A stretch of 64,000 nt of DNA. Origin: Spirosoma sp. KCTC 42546 (GTDB lineage: Bacteria > Bacteroidota > Bacteroidia > Cytophagales > Spirosomataceae). Positions 1-8,684 of this stretch are shown here, piece by piece. Made by a program: the position numbers and the translations under genes. The stretch's first letter is position 1, and the number at the start of each line of letters is the position of its first letter. Where the stretch lies: positions 2,604,001 through 2,668,000 of the forward strand of contig NZ_CP041360.1 in assembly GCF_006965485.1 (NCBI RefSeq), read 5' to 3'. The notes beneath the pieces were generated by a model, which had not been told where the DNA came from, ran no database searches, and saw nothing but the letters and a program-made list of their open reading frames with translations.

Positions 1-597
1 AAATTCCCGATTCTGACAATTGCCGCCGTATTGGGATTTGCCTACATTTTGAATGATTCGGGTATTACGCTAACCCTGGCGGCCGTACTGGCTAATACAG
101 GATTTATGTTCCCGTTTTTTGCGCCGGTGCTGGGCTGGTTGGGTGTGTTCATTACGGGTTCTGATACATCGGCCAATGCCCTGTTTAGTAAACTTCAGTA
201 CGCTACGGCGACGTCCATTGGGGTTGATCCGGTCGTGACGGTAGCGGCCAACATATCAGGTGGTGTTGTGGGTAAAATGATTTCTCCGCAATCCATTGCC
301 GTAGCCGCAGCAGCTGGTAATCTGGTAGGTCAGGAATCCGAACTGTTCCGCTTTACCGTAAAGCATAGCTTCTTCATGCTGCTCCTGATCTGTCTGATTG
401 TGCTGGCACAGGCATACATAGCGAAATGGACAATTCCCGTATACGAAATGCTCAACACCGCAAAAACAACGACGAGTCTGGATGCATCGAGAGGCTATGT
501 GTACCTGCTGGGGCTGGCTATTTTACTGGCCGTGCTGGCATCGACCATTGTTGTCCTGGTAAAGAAAAAACCACAAACGCCGAATCTGGTCAGCTGA
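1..597 (+). CDS. lldP: L-lactate permease, C-terminal part (5' end outside window)
   Basis: The frame is open from the first base, so only the last 198 residues are present. They are hydrophobic, with about five membrane segments. They carry the LctP-family C-terminal signature: a GSDTSANALF motif, then GVDPVV, then ISPQSIAVAAAA, then a final transmembrane helix ending in a short basic tail (VKKK). The family imports lactate or glycolate with protons across the inner membrane. A hairpin of the dispersed CACAGAG type follows 50 bp after the stop. Family assignment is confident; whether the substrate is lactate or glycolate cannot be told from this part. Confidence 0.9.
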   Translation, partial: KFPILTIAAVLGFAYILNDSGITLTLAAVLANTGFMFPFFAPVLGWLGVFITGSDTSANALFSKLQYATATSIGVDPVVTVAANISGGVVGKMISPQSIAVAAAAGNLVGQESELFRFTVKHSFFMLLLICLIVLAQAYIAKWTIPVYEMLNTAKTTTSLDASRGYVYLLGLAILLAVLASTIVVLVKKKPQTPNLVS

Positions 598-645
598 TTT
601 TATATGAACAAAAAGAAATTTGTCTACAGAGCGGCCCGTCGTTAC

Positions 646-691
646 GGCACAGAGAACATAGAGTTATTGGGAGCCTTCGAATCTCTGTGCC
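646..691. repeat. Dispersed CACAGAG hairpin
   Basis: Inverted repeat with 10-bp arms (GGCACAGAGA at 646-655 and its complement at 682-691). Both flanks are nearly identical to the larger hairpin at 59387-59473, for example 19 of 20 bases at 646-665 versus 59401-59420. It lies after the permease stop and probably serves as a terminator. It belongs to a repeat family with at least two clear copies here and a looser relative at 25245-25311. Confidence 0.65.
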
Positions 692-742
692 TCTGTGGTA
701 AAAAATAATAGGTAAACTGAAACCCTATCCTTAATAAACGTG

Positions 743-2377
743 ATGAAACGATTCATTTTTCGAAGAGAACGTATGCTGGCATTCTTTGTGATGCTCTGCA
801 TAGGTACCTTGAACGCCCAGGTAGTCAAGCGATCGAATGTACCCGCCCCAGCTTTTGAAGTTACCGGAAGTATTTATCCCTGGGAAGTACATGACGAAGG
901 CATTGATCTGATACTCGACAATATGACCAGCATAGCCGGGATAAATTCGGTGTATATGCTGGCGGTTATGCACCAGGAGCATCGTCCGTTCAACAACGAT
1001 AAATTACCTGGAACCTTTACGTTCAATCATAACCCGATTCGTAGAGAGTGGGATGCCGAAGATTCCAGAGCGTATTTCCGCCCCGACATGAGCCTGTACG
1101 GGCGGATTAAACCCATGTTTTCAAAGTATACCTGGCTCAACGAGACCGACTGGCTGAAACTGGTTCTGGATAAAGCCCACGCACGCGGCCTGCGGGCGGG
1201 TGCGGAGGTTTCCCATACGTACATTCCGGTAGAATACCTGAATCAGCATGAAGAGTTTAAGCAGCGGGATATCAACAATAACCCCGTTGAGCGGCCTTGC
1301 ACAAATCACCCCGATGTGCGTGAATACTTAGTAGCCCTCTACGGCGATCTGGCCAAAAACTACGATGTCGATTATGTTCAGACCTGTATGCTGCTCTTTA
1401 GCCGGTCCGATGATCCCGTAAAAGGAGGTACGTGTTTCTGTGAATCCTGCAAACGCAAAGCCAAGGCGATGGGCTTTGATCTGGAAGCGGCTATCCCCGT
1501 TCTGAAAGACAATCCGTATGCACAACCGCAGTTGGATAACTGGCGTAATTTCCGGAAAGCATCCACGACCGAGATCTATAAGTTAGTGACGGATAAACTG
1601 CACGAGGTAAATCCAAAAATTGACTTTCGCTTGAATGACCTCAATGACCGCACATCTGGATTAGCCCTGGAAGAGCTAAAAAACAACATCAACTCCGTTC
1701 ACTTATCAACGCACACGGAGCAAAATGGCTATCAGAAATCAGATCGTAAATCCAGGATAGCCACTACTAAATACTTCATGGGAAATGATATTCCCATTAT
1801 CCCTGGCGTACCAACCCGCTTGCTCACTACACCTGAAATTGTGAAATCCAGCATCAAGATTTCGGTGGATGGGGGTGCCAAAGGAATCGGTGTCAAGCAC
1901 TACGACGGCTCACCGTATTCGTTGCTTCGGGCTGTACGGAATGGCCTGAGCGAAGCGGGTGTTACCGGATTTACGCCCATTATGGGTATGGAAGTTGAAA
2001 ACATGACACTCACGGGTTATACGCCTGATAAGTTCCTGATTGAGCCAAGCGTACAGACAACCAGCAAAGGAACGGCAAAATCGACCTTCACGAATCCATC
2101 GGGTGTTTATGATATTGTGGTATCCTACGCGGATGAAAAAGGGGGGCAGGGCAGTTTGGCGGTATCCGTTGCTGGAAAGCAGAAAGCATCCTGGAAGCTG
2201 ACGGATGATGTTGACTGCTGGAAACGCAAGACTATTCCCAACGTGAAAATCAATACGGGCGATGAAATTGAACTCGTTGGCATGGCCAATGGCAGCGAAA
2301 CCGCCCGTGTCGATTTCATTGAATTTATAGCGCAGCCCGTAGCTGGCAAATCGAAAGCTTCGGCAAAGGCGCACTGA
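743..2377 (+). CDS. Secreted glycoside-hydrolase-like TIM-barrel protein with C-terminal binding domain
   Basis: A 544-residue exported protein. The ATG at 743 is preferred to the overlapping GTG at 740. A basic N-terminus and hydrophobic stretch end near LNAQ, a likely signal peptidase site. The central part reads like a beta/alpha barrel of the putative family 10/42-like glycosyl hydrolases. It includes a HARGLRAGAEV strand and a compact Cys cluster (CFCESCK, about residues 230-236) seen in secreted barrels that bind a metal. The last ~120 residues look like a beta-sandwich carbohydrate-binding module (VYDIVVSYADEKGG, then DDVDCWK, then VDFIEF). Substrate unknown. A strong terminator follows, so it is probably transcribed alone. 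Confidence 0.65.
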   Translation: MKRFIFRRERMLAFFVMLCIGTLNAQVVKRSNVPAPAFEVTGSIYPWEVHDEGIDLILDNMTSIAGINSVYMLAVMHQEHRPFNNDKLPGTFTFNHNPIRREWDAEDSRAYFRPDMSLYGRIKPMFSKYTWLNETDWLKLVLDKAHARGLRAGAEVSHTYIPVEYLNQHEEFKQRDINNNPVERPCTNHPDVREYLVALYGDLAKNYDVDYVQTCMLLFSRSDDPVKGGTCFCESCKRKAKAMGFDLEAAIPVLKDNPYAQPQLDNWRNFRKASTTEIYKLVTDKLHEVNPKIDFRLNDLNDRTSGLALEELKNNINSVHLSTHTEQNGYQKSDRKSRIATTKYFMGNDIPIIPGVPTRLLTTPEIVKSSIKISVDGGAKGIGVKHYDGSPYSLLRAVRNGLSEAGVTGFTPIMGMEVENMTLTGYTPDKFLIEPSVQTTSKGTAKSTFTNPSGVYDIVVSYADEKGGQGSLAVSVAGKQKASWKLTDDVDCWKRKTIPNVKINTGDEIELVGMANGSETARVDFIEFIAQPVAGKSKASAKAH

Positions 2378-2412
2378 TTGTACATTGCTTTTTGCATCAT
2401 AGGTTGGTTTGG

Positions 2413-2444
2413 AAATCATGGCGGATATTCTGCCATGATTTTTT
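2413..2444 (+). terminator. Intrinsic terminator after the TIM-barrel gene
   Basis: A perfect 10-bp stem (AAATCATGGC at 2413-2422 with its complement at 2432-2441), a 9-nt loop and a run of T at 2439-2444. It lies 36 bp after the stop codon. Confidence 0.85.
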
Positions 2445-2482
2445 ATCCTGATGATCACACTTAAAGTATTCAATTTCTCAAA

Positions 2483-2541
2483 GAAATAGAACGCGGATCT
2501 TTATGATCAATATGATATTGAAAAATCATAATTGATCATAA
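2483..2541 (+). repeat. ATAGAAC-type dispersed repeat with hairpin
   Basis: Contains the core ATAGAACGCGGATCTTTATG (2486-2505). It continues into an imperfect inverted repeat (TATGATCAATATGAT and ATCATAATTGATCATA). The same core occurs on the minus strand at 18660-18640, 31170-31141, 37040-37021 and 39233-39215. Here it lies in the leader of the dehydrogenase gene, 60-80 nt before its start. The internal ATG leads to a 10-codon frame only. Confidence 0.65.
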
Positions 2542-2563
2542 TAAGCTGCGGGCCATAAATAAC

Positions 2564-3457
2564 ATGACTAAAGACAAGGTAATTGGATGGATTGGGACTG
2601 GGCTTATGGGAAAGCCGATGGTCAAACACCTGCTACAGGCAGGCTACAACGTAAACATCCAGAATCGGACAAAAAGCAAAGCAGCTGAATTGATCGAACT
2701 GGGGTGTACCTGGTATGACACCCCAGCCGAGGTGGCTATTAATTCCGATATAGTTGTCACGATCATTGGTTCACCACTTGATGTGGAGGAGTGTTATTTT
2801 GGGCAAGAGGGGCTATTTACAGGCATAAAACCCGGTACCATTTTAATCGATATGACAACGACTAAGCCAAGTCTTGCCATAAAGATTGCGGAGATTGCAC
2901 GTACGCACGGTGCCCAATTTATAGATGCGCCCGTTTCGGGTGGCGAGGTAGGCGCTATCAATGGAACCTTATCGATTATGATCGGGGGCGATAAATCGGT
3001 GTCTGACGCTGTGCTTCCCCTGTTTGAGACGTTCGGTAAAAATATTGTGTTTCAGGGACCTTCCGGTTCAGGTCAACATACCAAAATGTGCAATCAAATT
3101 ACGATTGCGGGTACCCTGATTGGCGTTTGTGAGGGGTTGATCTATGGCCTGAAAGCGGGACTTAACTTAACCACCATGCTGGAGTCAATTTCCAAAGGGG
3201 CAGCGGGTTGCTGGAGTCTGGATGTGCTTGCTCCAAAAATTGTCAGAGGAGATTATTCGCCGGGATTCTCGGTCGATAATTTTGTGAAAGACTTACGCAT
3301 AGCCCTGGAAGAAGCAGACGCCATGAACTTATCGTTACCCGGTCTGGCGCTGGTCAAACAACTCTATACGTCTATTCAGGCAATGGGTAAGGGTTCGTCG
3401 GGCAATCAGGCGTTATACCTTGCGCTTGAAAAGCTGTCTGCTATGGATAAAAAATGA
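2564..3457 (+). CDS. NAD(P)-dependent beta-hydroxyacid dehydrogenase (3-hydroxyisobutyrate dehydrogenase / tartronate semialdehyde reductase family)
   Basis: 297 residues, normal length for the family. The Rossmann dinucleotide loop GTGLMG is at residues 11-16. The substrate-binding signature DAPVSGG is at 121-127, and the catalytic lysine context HTKMCNQ puts Lys at 174. The all-helical C-terminal domain is complete, with GAAGCWS and NFVKDL motifs. The enzyme interconverts a beta-hydroxyacid and its semialdehyde in the cytoplasm. Its neighbours (sugar kinase, KduI, sugar symporter) suggest a role in uronate or glycerate metabolism, as for GarR, but exact substrate is inference. It converges on the ROK kinase gene across a nested inverted repeat. 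Confidence 0.88.
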   Translation: MTKDKVIGWIGTGLMGKPMVKHLLQAGYNVNIQNRTKSKAAELIELGCTWYDTPAEVAINSDIVVTIIGSPLDVEECYFGQEGLFTGIKPGTILIDMTTTKPSLAIKIAEIARTHGAQFIDAPVSGGEVGAINGTLSIMIGGDKSVSDAVLPLFETFGKNIVFQGPSGSGQHTKMCNQITIAGTLIGVCEGLIYGLKAGLNLTTMLESISKGAAGCWSLDVLAPKIVRGDYSPGFSVDNFVKDLRIALEEADAMNLSLPGLALVKQLYTSIQAMGKGSSGNQALYLALEKLSAMDKK

Positions 3458-3488
3458 AGTTTGCGGTGGTATCATGCGCCTATATAAG

Positions 3489-3738
3489 CTAGTCTCTTTC
3501 ACCCCTAAATCCCCTTCAGGGCAGGGTTGTTAAGTTCTAATCCCGAAGGGATGAAAGGATTATAGAGAATGGAAAAATGATCCATTCAGAACCCTGAAAG
3601 GGTGAAATAATGTCACCCTTTCAGGGTTCTGAATGAAATTGAATTTACGTTTTGCTATAATAATAACACGCCTTTGGCGTTGAGCTCCAGAACTTAACAG
3701 CCCTGCCCTTCAGGGGATTTAGGGGTGAAAGAGACTAG
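3489..3738. repeat. Nested inverted repeat between convergent genes
   Basis: The outer arms are 50 bp (3489-3538 and 3689-3738), starting CTAGTCTCTTTCACCCCTAA, with about three mismatches. Inside is a second, perfect 22-bp inverted repeat (3584-3605 and 3613-3634; ATTCAGAACCCTGAAAGGGT core) with a 7-nt loop. The whole 316-bp gap between convergent stop codons is made of this element and holds no gene. The outer arm shares CCCCTAAATCCCCT with the hairpin at 5873-5952. It probably acts as a bidirectional terminator. Confidence 0.85.
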
Positions 3739-3774
3739 AAAGTATTGTTCTAAACTGCAAACACATCAAAATTT

Positions 3775-4698
3775 CTATCCCATCAGCGCTGCGCCAAAAA
3801 CCCCGGCGCTATCGCCAAGTTTGGGTTTCAGAAACAGGGTGTTGAGCCGTCCGTCGTTAAACACGTATTTTTTAGCTCGTTCCACCCCTTCCGTATACAG
3901 CAAGTCGATGTTGCCAACGCCCCCGCCAAGCACAATGGCGTCGGGGTCGAGCATGTTTACGATTGTAGATACCGCTCGCCCAAAATACTCCAGCAACCGC
4001 TCAACGGTAGCCGTTGCGTAAGGGTCTGTGCCCTGGTAATAACGTTTCAGGATTTCTTTCAGGTTGCGGCTTTCGCCACTCTGTTCCAGGTAAAAGCGTT
4101 GAAGTGCAGGGCCGGAAATAACCTGTTCGTTACAGCCGCGTTTCCCGCAGTAACATGGATAGCCGTTCTCTTCCAGAATATTATGGCCCCACTCGCCACC
4201 AATCCCCTGCCGACCAGCCTGAACGATGGGTATTCCGTCGTAACCGCGAAAAACCACACCACCACCAACGCCGGTTCCTAAAATAACCCCAAAGACCGCC
4301 CGAAAATCGGGGACAACGTCCTGTACAATCCCCATCGTGGCTTCCGATAAGGCAAAGCAGTTTGCATCATTGGTGGTCGTAACAGGCACACCCAGCGCAC
4401 GAGCCAGATCATCCCGGAACGGCTTCCCGTTGATGCAGGTCATGTTCGAGTTTTTCATCGTACCGGTTGCGGGATCGAGTGTACCGGGTGTACAAAAACC
4501 GATTTTTTCTGGCTGGAGCCCCGTTTCAGCTTTGAGCAATTGGATTAGCTTGCCAATCTGGTTCACGATATGCTCATAGCCATAATGAGCTTCGGTATCA
4601 ATGCGTTTGCGAATAATTACCGCGTCGGGTGAGGGGGCGGATAACACAACGCCTTCAATTTTGGTGCCGCCTAAATCAACACCCCAATAGGTTTGCAT
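3775..4698 (-). CDS. ROK family sugar kinase
   Basis: 307 residues. It has the N-terminal phosphate loop DLGGTK (8-13), the catalytic Asp in TTNDAN (Asp111), and a GTGVGGG loop at 141-147. It also has the complete ROK zinc site: His172 in GEWGH, and Cys182, Cys184 and Cys189 in CYCGKRGCNE. It phosphorylates a hexose such as glucose, fructose or N-acetylglucosamine with ATP in the cytoplasm. Members close to this type are annotated as fructokinase or glucokinase; the sequence alone does not decide. It is followed by the nested repeat and preceded on its strand by a perfect 35-bp hairpin separating it from kduI. Confidence 0.9.
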   Translation of the reverse strand: MQTYWGVDLGGTKIEGVVLSAPSPDAVIIRKRIDTEAHYGYEHIVNQIGKLIQLLKAETGLQPEKIGFCTPGTLDPATGTMKNSNMTCINGKPFRDDLARALGVPVTTTNDANCFALSEATMGIVQDVVPDFRAVFGVILGTGVGGGVVFRGYDGIPIVQAGRQGIGGEWGHNILEENGYPCYCGKRGCNEQVISGPALQRFYLEQSGESRNLKEILKRYYQGTDPYATATVERLLEYFGRAVSTIVNMLDPDAIVLGGGVGNIDLLYTEGVERAKKYVFNDGRLNTLFLKPKLGDSAGVFGAALMG

Positions 4699-4729
4699 TA
4701 GGTAAGGGTTTACTGTTTTAAGTTCACTG

Positions 4730-4805
4730 TATTCGGTTTTAGGTTTACGGTTGGCTGGCGCAAGCTTATTCTTGCGCCAGCCAACCGTAAACCTAAAACC
4801 GAATA
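4730..4805. repeat. Perfect 35-bp inverted repeat
   Basis: Arms 4730-4764 and 4771-4805 are exact complements with a 6-nt loop. It fills most of the gap between kduI (stop at 4819) and the ROK kinase start (4698), both on the minus strand. A minus-strand transcript leaving kduI would form a very stable hairpin before the kinase, so it may terminate or attenuate. The arms are not related to the other hairpins. Confidence 0.85.
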
Positions 4806-4818
4806 CTATAAACCTTTT

Positions 4819-5703
4819 TTATTTTAAGTCAGTGATCGCGCAGAAGTCCATATCCCCGTAGTCGAGGTTTTCGCCGGCCATACCCCAGATGAAGGTATAG
4901 TTTGATGTACCAGCTCCGGAGTGAACGGACCAGTTGGGTGAAATAACGGCCTGTTCGTTCTGCATCCAGATGTGGCGGGTTTCCTGCGGTTGCCCCATAA
5001 AATGACACACACTTTGTCCCTGAGGCACTTCAAAGTAAAAATAGACCTCCATACGCCGGTCGTGGGTATGGGCGGGCATGGTATTCCAGACACTGCCTGC
5101 TTTGAGTTCGGTCATACCCATCTGCAACTGACAGGTTGGCAAAACGCTGTTTACCAATAACTTGTTGATGACTCGATGATTGGCAGTTTCCATGCTGCCT
5201 AACTCAACAACCTCCGCTTCGGACCGCGAAATTTTTCGGGTTGGGTAGCTACGATGAGCTGGGGTGGAGTTCAGGTAAAACTTAGCCGGATTGGCATCGT
5301 CGTGAGAACTGAACTGGACATCCTGTGTTCCCTGTCCAATGTACAGGGCCTCTTTGTATTCCAGATCGTAAGACGTACCGTTTGCCACCACCCGGCCTGG
5401 GCCACCAACATTGATGATGCCTAACTCGCGACGTTCCAGGAAATAAGTGGCTTTGAGCTGGTCGGGTGCCTGCAGTTTAAGGGGTTCAGCAACCGGCATA
5501 ACACCCCCCGTCAGGTACCGATCAAAAAACGACAATACCCAGCGAAACTGATCGGCTACAAACAGCTTTTCGATAAGGAAATTCTGTCGGAGCTGGTCGG
5601 TATTCATTCCTTTTACTTCGCCGGGTGAGTTGGCGTATCTACTCTCGAAAACAGTTTCCTGTTCGACCTGGCTATTTGCAAGAGGAGTTAATTCAGTTTG
5701 CAT
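4819..5703 (-). CDS. kduI: 4-deoxy-L-threo-5-hexosulose-uronate ketol-isomerase
   Basis: A 294-residue cupin enzyme. It isomerises 5-keto-4-deoxyuronate to 2,5-diketo-3-deoxygluconate in pectin and uronate breakdown. Recognised by YFLERRELG, AHTHDRRMEVYFYF (the zinc His-x-His and Glu), MGQPQETRHI and NEQAVISPNWSVHSG (last zinc His region), and the ending FIWGMAGEN. The frame can be extended to 5763, but family members begin about where the Met at 5703 lies. The FucP-like symporter gene lies upstream on the same strand, separated by a hairpin. No pectate lyase is in the window. Confidence 0.95.
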   Translation of the reverse strand: MQTELTPLANSQVEQETVFESRYANSPGEVKGMNTDQLRQNFLIEKLFVADQFRWVLSFFDRYLTGGVMPVAEPLKLQAPDQLKATYFLERRELGIINVGGPGRVVANGTSYDLEYKEALYIGQGTQDVQFSSHDDANPAKFYLNSTPAHRSYPTRKISRSEAEVVELGSMETANHRVINKLLVNSVLPTCQLQMGMTELKAGSVWNTMPAHTHDRRMEVYFYFEVPQGQSVCHFMGQPQETRHIWMQNEQAVISPNWSVHSGAGTSNYTFIWGMAGENLDYGDMDFCAITDLK

Positions 5704-5872
5704 AAAAGATAGGTGGCCTGCTAATAGCAAGCGTTTAGGTATTTTCCCGTAAAATAAGCACAAAATACGTTGGCTTCTGTGCTCTACTAGCGTTTCAGTC
5801 TACAGAGAAATAGTCTTGAACTGGCCTGAAATACCCTGTAAGTTGATAAAATTTTGGGAGTTAGTGTGCTAT

Positions 5873-5952
5873 CTAAAAACCCCTAAATCCCCTAAAGGGG
5901 ACTTTATCTGAGAGTAAGCAAAGTCCCCTTTAGGGGATTTAGGGGTTTTTAG
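5873..5952. repeat. Perfect 33-bp inverted repeat (CCCCTAAATCCCC family)
   Basis: Arms 5873-5905 and 5920-5952 are exact complements with a 14-nt loop. An 11-bp outer pair (5869-5879 and 5969-5979) allows a longer structure. It lies 31 bp after the stop codon of the sugar symporter and is a likely terminator. The CCCCTAAATCCCCT core is shared with the outer arms of 3489-3738, so this is a dispersed repeat. Confidence 0.85.
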
Positions 5953-5983
5953 GCTGAGAAAGAGCTAATTTTTAGATAGTTTC

Positions 5984-7228
5984 TTACTTCACTTTGTAAA
6001 ACTTCGCCCCGAACAGGAAAATAACGGTGTAGCAGATTATGGGCAGATAGTAGGCATTCGCTACATCATGCTCAGCTGCCATACCCATCAAAAATGGGAA
6101 TACAGCCCCCCCCGCTACACCCATTGAAATAAATGAGGCTGCCTGTTGTGTATGCGCTCCCAGGTTTTTTAAGCCCAGACTAAAAATGGTTGGGAACATG
6201 ATGCTGAAAAAGAAATTGAGCATCAGTAACGCAATAAAGGAAGGCCAACCAAAACTCTGCGTAATGATGAGGCACATCAGAATATTAGCAGCTGCGAAGA
6301 TGGCCAGTAACGTATGGGGAGCAATAAAGCGCATCAGGAAAGTACCCACAAAACGTCCGGCTAGCATCAGACCCATAAACAGAACCATGTAATTGCCCGC
6401 CGTGGCATCGGAGAACCCCATTTTTTCATGGCCATAATTGATGAAAAATGCCCAGGTTCCTCCCTGTGCGGCCACATTAAACGTTTGCGCAATTACCGCC
6501 CAGACGAAGTGCGTATGTTGAAAAAGCGTTTTGCCAGGTTCAACGTCCACATTCGCTGCCTCAGGGTTGGTCGCTCCGTGTGGGTCTGTTAAAGCGGGTA
6601 CTTTTACGAAGGAAAAAAGAATTGCAATAGTGGTAATAACACTGCCGATAGCAATGTATAAGGTTTTAACAGAAGTAAGATCTGTACTGCCCTCGGTGTT
6701 ATTTCGTAGCAGAAAATACGACCCGATAGCTGGCCCGATAATGGCACCTAACGCATTGAATGCCTGCGCAAAATTGATCCGTTGATCGCTGGTACGCTGA
6801 TCGCCAAGGGAGGCCACAAATGGGTGAGCAACCGTTTCGAGTGTGGAAAGGCCACAGCCGAGTATGAAAAGGGCAATCCCAAAATAGGTAAAGGAAACAG
6901 CAGCCGCAGCGGGGACAAACAAAAACGCACCGATTGCAAATAGAGACAGCCCCAGCAACACCCCATTTTTATACCCAAACCGCTTCATAAACAAGCCAGC
7001 CGGGATACCCATTACGAAATAGGCACCAAAAATGGCAAACTGAACAAAGGCAGACTGGGTCTTGGTGAGGCTCAGAACGTGCTGAAAATGCTTGTTTAAG
7101 ACATCGCCCATGGTGATGGCAATACCCCAAAACATGAAAAGAGACGTGACAAAGACAAGGGTTACGAGGTATTTACTGTCGGTAAAAGTAGCTGGCGTCG
7201 ATTTGCCAGTTGCGGTTGTTGCCTGCAT
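5984..7228 (-). CDS. FucP-type sugar:proton symporter (MFS)
   Basis: 414 residues, mostly hydrophobic, fitting 12 transmembrane helices with an acidic cytoplasmic loop in the middle (about residues 220-240). The N-terminus LFMFWGIAITMGDVLNKHFQ and the GAYFVMGIPAG and KRFGYKNGVLLG segments are typical of L-fucose/glucose/galactose permeases. It imports a sugar with protons across the inner membrane. Its position upstream of kduI and the ROK kinase on the same strand suggests a hexose, uronate or deoxy sugar as substrate; this is inference. Confidence 0.87.
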   Translation of the reverse strand: MQATTATGKSTPATFTDSKYLVTLVFVTSLFMFWGIAITMGDVLNKHFQHVLSLTKTQSAFVQFAIFGAYFVMGIPAGLFMKRFGYKNGVLLGLSLFAIGAFLFVPAAAAVSFTYFGIALFILGCGLSTLETVAHPFVASLGDQRTSDQRINFAQAFNALGAIIGPAIGSYFLLRNNTEGSTDLTSVKTLYIAIGSVITTIAILFSFVKVPALTDPHGATNPEAANVDVEPGKTLFQHTHFVWAVIAQTFNVAAQGGTWAFFINYGHEKMGFSDATAGNYMVLFMGLMLAGRFVGTFLMRFIAPHTLLAIFAAANILMCLIITQSFGWPSFIALLMLNFFFSIMFPTIFSLGLKNLGAHTQQAASFISMGVAGGAVFPFLMGMAAEHDVANAYYLPIICYTVIFLFGAKFYKVK

Positions 7229-7504
7229 GAGAGTAGGTTAATTAATAGCTAAGTAAGTAATCGAGTGTTCGGGCCCTCCGTTGATAAGTATGCACGTCTA
7301 CAATTGTAAAGGCATTTTCCTGGCTAAAATACCCTTATCGTCTTCAGTTACTCGTTCTATGTAGCCAGCCTCATTCAATTTAGCTTAGTTGGTTACGCCC
7401 GATTTGGATGACCCAGATGGATTAGCTGGTATATACATTAGCGGAGAGGAGTAGCTAGACAAACTAGTTTACTTTTCATTCTACTAAATCGAACACGCTA
7501 ACTG

Positions 7505-8353
7505 ATGGAAAAATCATTTCTTGTCGTACTGAGCAGCTTGATGATCAGTCTACTATCTTCTGCCAATGCCCAAACAGGTACTTTAAAACCGGTATGGGAA
7601 TCCGATACAACGCTGCGCACACCTGAATGTGTATTAGTTGATCCTGGCAAAAACGTCTTGTATATAGCTTGTATCAACGGAAATCCGACACTAGAGAACA
7701 AGAGCAGTTATATTGCTAAAATAGGTCAGGATGGTAAACTAATTAAACTGAAATTCACCGAAAATCTCAATTCGACCAAAGGCATGGGGATTATGGGCGA
7801 CAAACTGTATGTTACCGAAATGACTCAGGTCGCGGAAATAGCGCTGTCTACCGGTAAGATCCTCAATCGCTATCCGATCGAAGGGGCTAAATTTCTCAAT
7901 GATATTGCTATTGATACCCAAAAGGGAGTGATCTACGTTACCGATTCGAATGATAGCAAAGTTTGGTCGATCACCAATGGAAAAGCCAGTATTGTCTTGG
8001 CGGGTGCTCCACTGAAAGGCTGCAACGGCCTTTTGGTTGAAAATAATCAACTACTGATTGGTAATGGCGATGGTTCTCTGCTGACGCTGAATCCTACGAC
8101 CAAGCAACTGAATACAATAGCCAAAGGCATGGGCGGTATTGATGGTATTGTGGCGTTAGGAAACAAAACCTACATGGTCACTGAGTGGGGTGGCAAAATT
8201 TGGCACATTCGCGCCGATGGAACGACTGAACTGAAAATGGATACCTCAAAAGAGAAAATCAATTCGGCAGATATTGGGTACAATCCAACTACCCAAATGC
8301 TGTTTGTACCTACCTTTTTTCACAATACAGTTAAAGCGTATTCCCTCAAATAA
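7505..8353 (+). CDS. Secreted SMP-30/gluconolactonase-like beta-propeller protein
   Basis: 282 residues with a signal peptide ending near SSANAQ. The rest has regularly spaced propeller strands: TPECVLVDPGKNVLYIAC, FLNDIAIDTQKGVIYVTDS and SADIGYNPTTQMLFVPTFF. These resemble the SMP-30/NHL/YncE group. Lactonase activity would need an acidic metal site that cannot be confirmed by eye, so a binding role is possible. It is divergent from the symporter and ends in its own terminator. Confidence 0.72.
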   Translation: MEKSFLVVLSSLMISLLSSANAQTGTLKPVWESDTTLRTPECVLVDPGKNVLYIACINGNPTLENKSSYIAKIGQDGKLIKLKFTENLNSTKGMGIMGDKLYVTEMTQVAEIALSTGKILNRYPIEGAKFLNDIAIDTQKGVIYVTDSNDSKVWSITNGKASIVLAGAPLKGCNGLLVENNQLLIGNGDGSLLTLNPTTKQLNTIAKGMGGIDGIVALGNKTYMVTEWGGKIWHIRADGTTELKMDTSKEKINSADIGYNPTTQMLFVPTFFHNTVKAYSLK

Positions 8354-8362
8354 GCTTAAGTC

Positions 8363-8397
8363 AAGTCTGTTCGGAATATACAATTCCGAACAGACTT
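8363..8397 (+). terminator. Hairpin terminator after the beta-propeller gene
   Basis: A perfect 15-bp stem (AAGTCTGTTCGGAAT at 8363-8377, complement at 8383-8397) with a 5-nt loop, 9 bp after the stop. It is followed by TTCCCTTCTT rather than a pure T run. Confidence 0.75.
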
Positions 8398-8684
8398 TCC
8401 CTTCTTGTTAAATCGAATAGTCGCATAATTACTTACAACATACACCTCACCCTGACTTTCGAGAGGAAGCGAAGATTGTAGAAAACGCTCCTTTTCGTGT
8501 AGATAGTCGTTTATTGATTTAGTAGGTTTTTACCGCTTGAGTTTTTGCTTAGTGTAATCTCTTCCAGGTAGTACATGAACGTATTACTCCTGGTAACAGG
8601 GCTATCCTGCATCGGAATCTTGCAAGCCGTTCATCATTTTAGAACGTTATAATCTCTCTCAACACGGCAAGCAAACGAATTACC
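8398..8684. other. Intergenic region without recognised gene
   Basis: Lies between convergent genes. A 25-codon frame from the ATG at 8575 is hydrophobic but has no other support. No repeat or RNA gene was recognised. Confidence 0.5.

Noticed and set aside
8575..8652. A 25-codon hydrophobic frame
   Set aside because: Too short, no clear promoter or ribosome site, and no neighbour relation.
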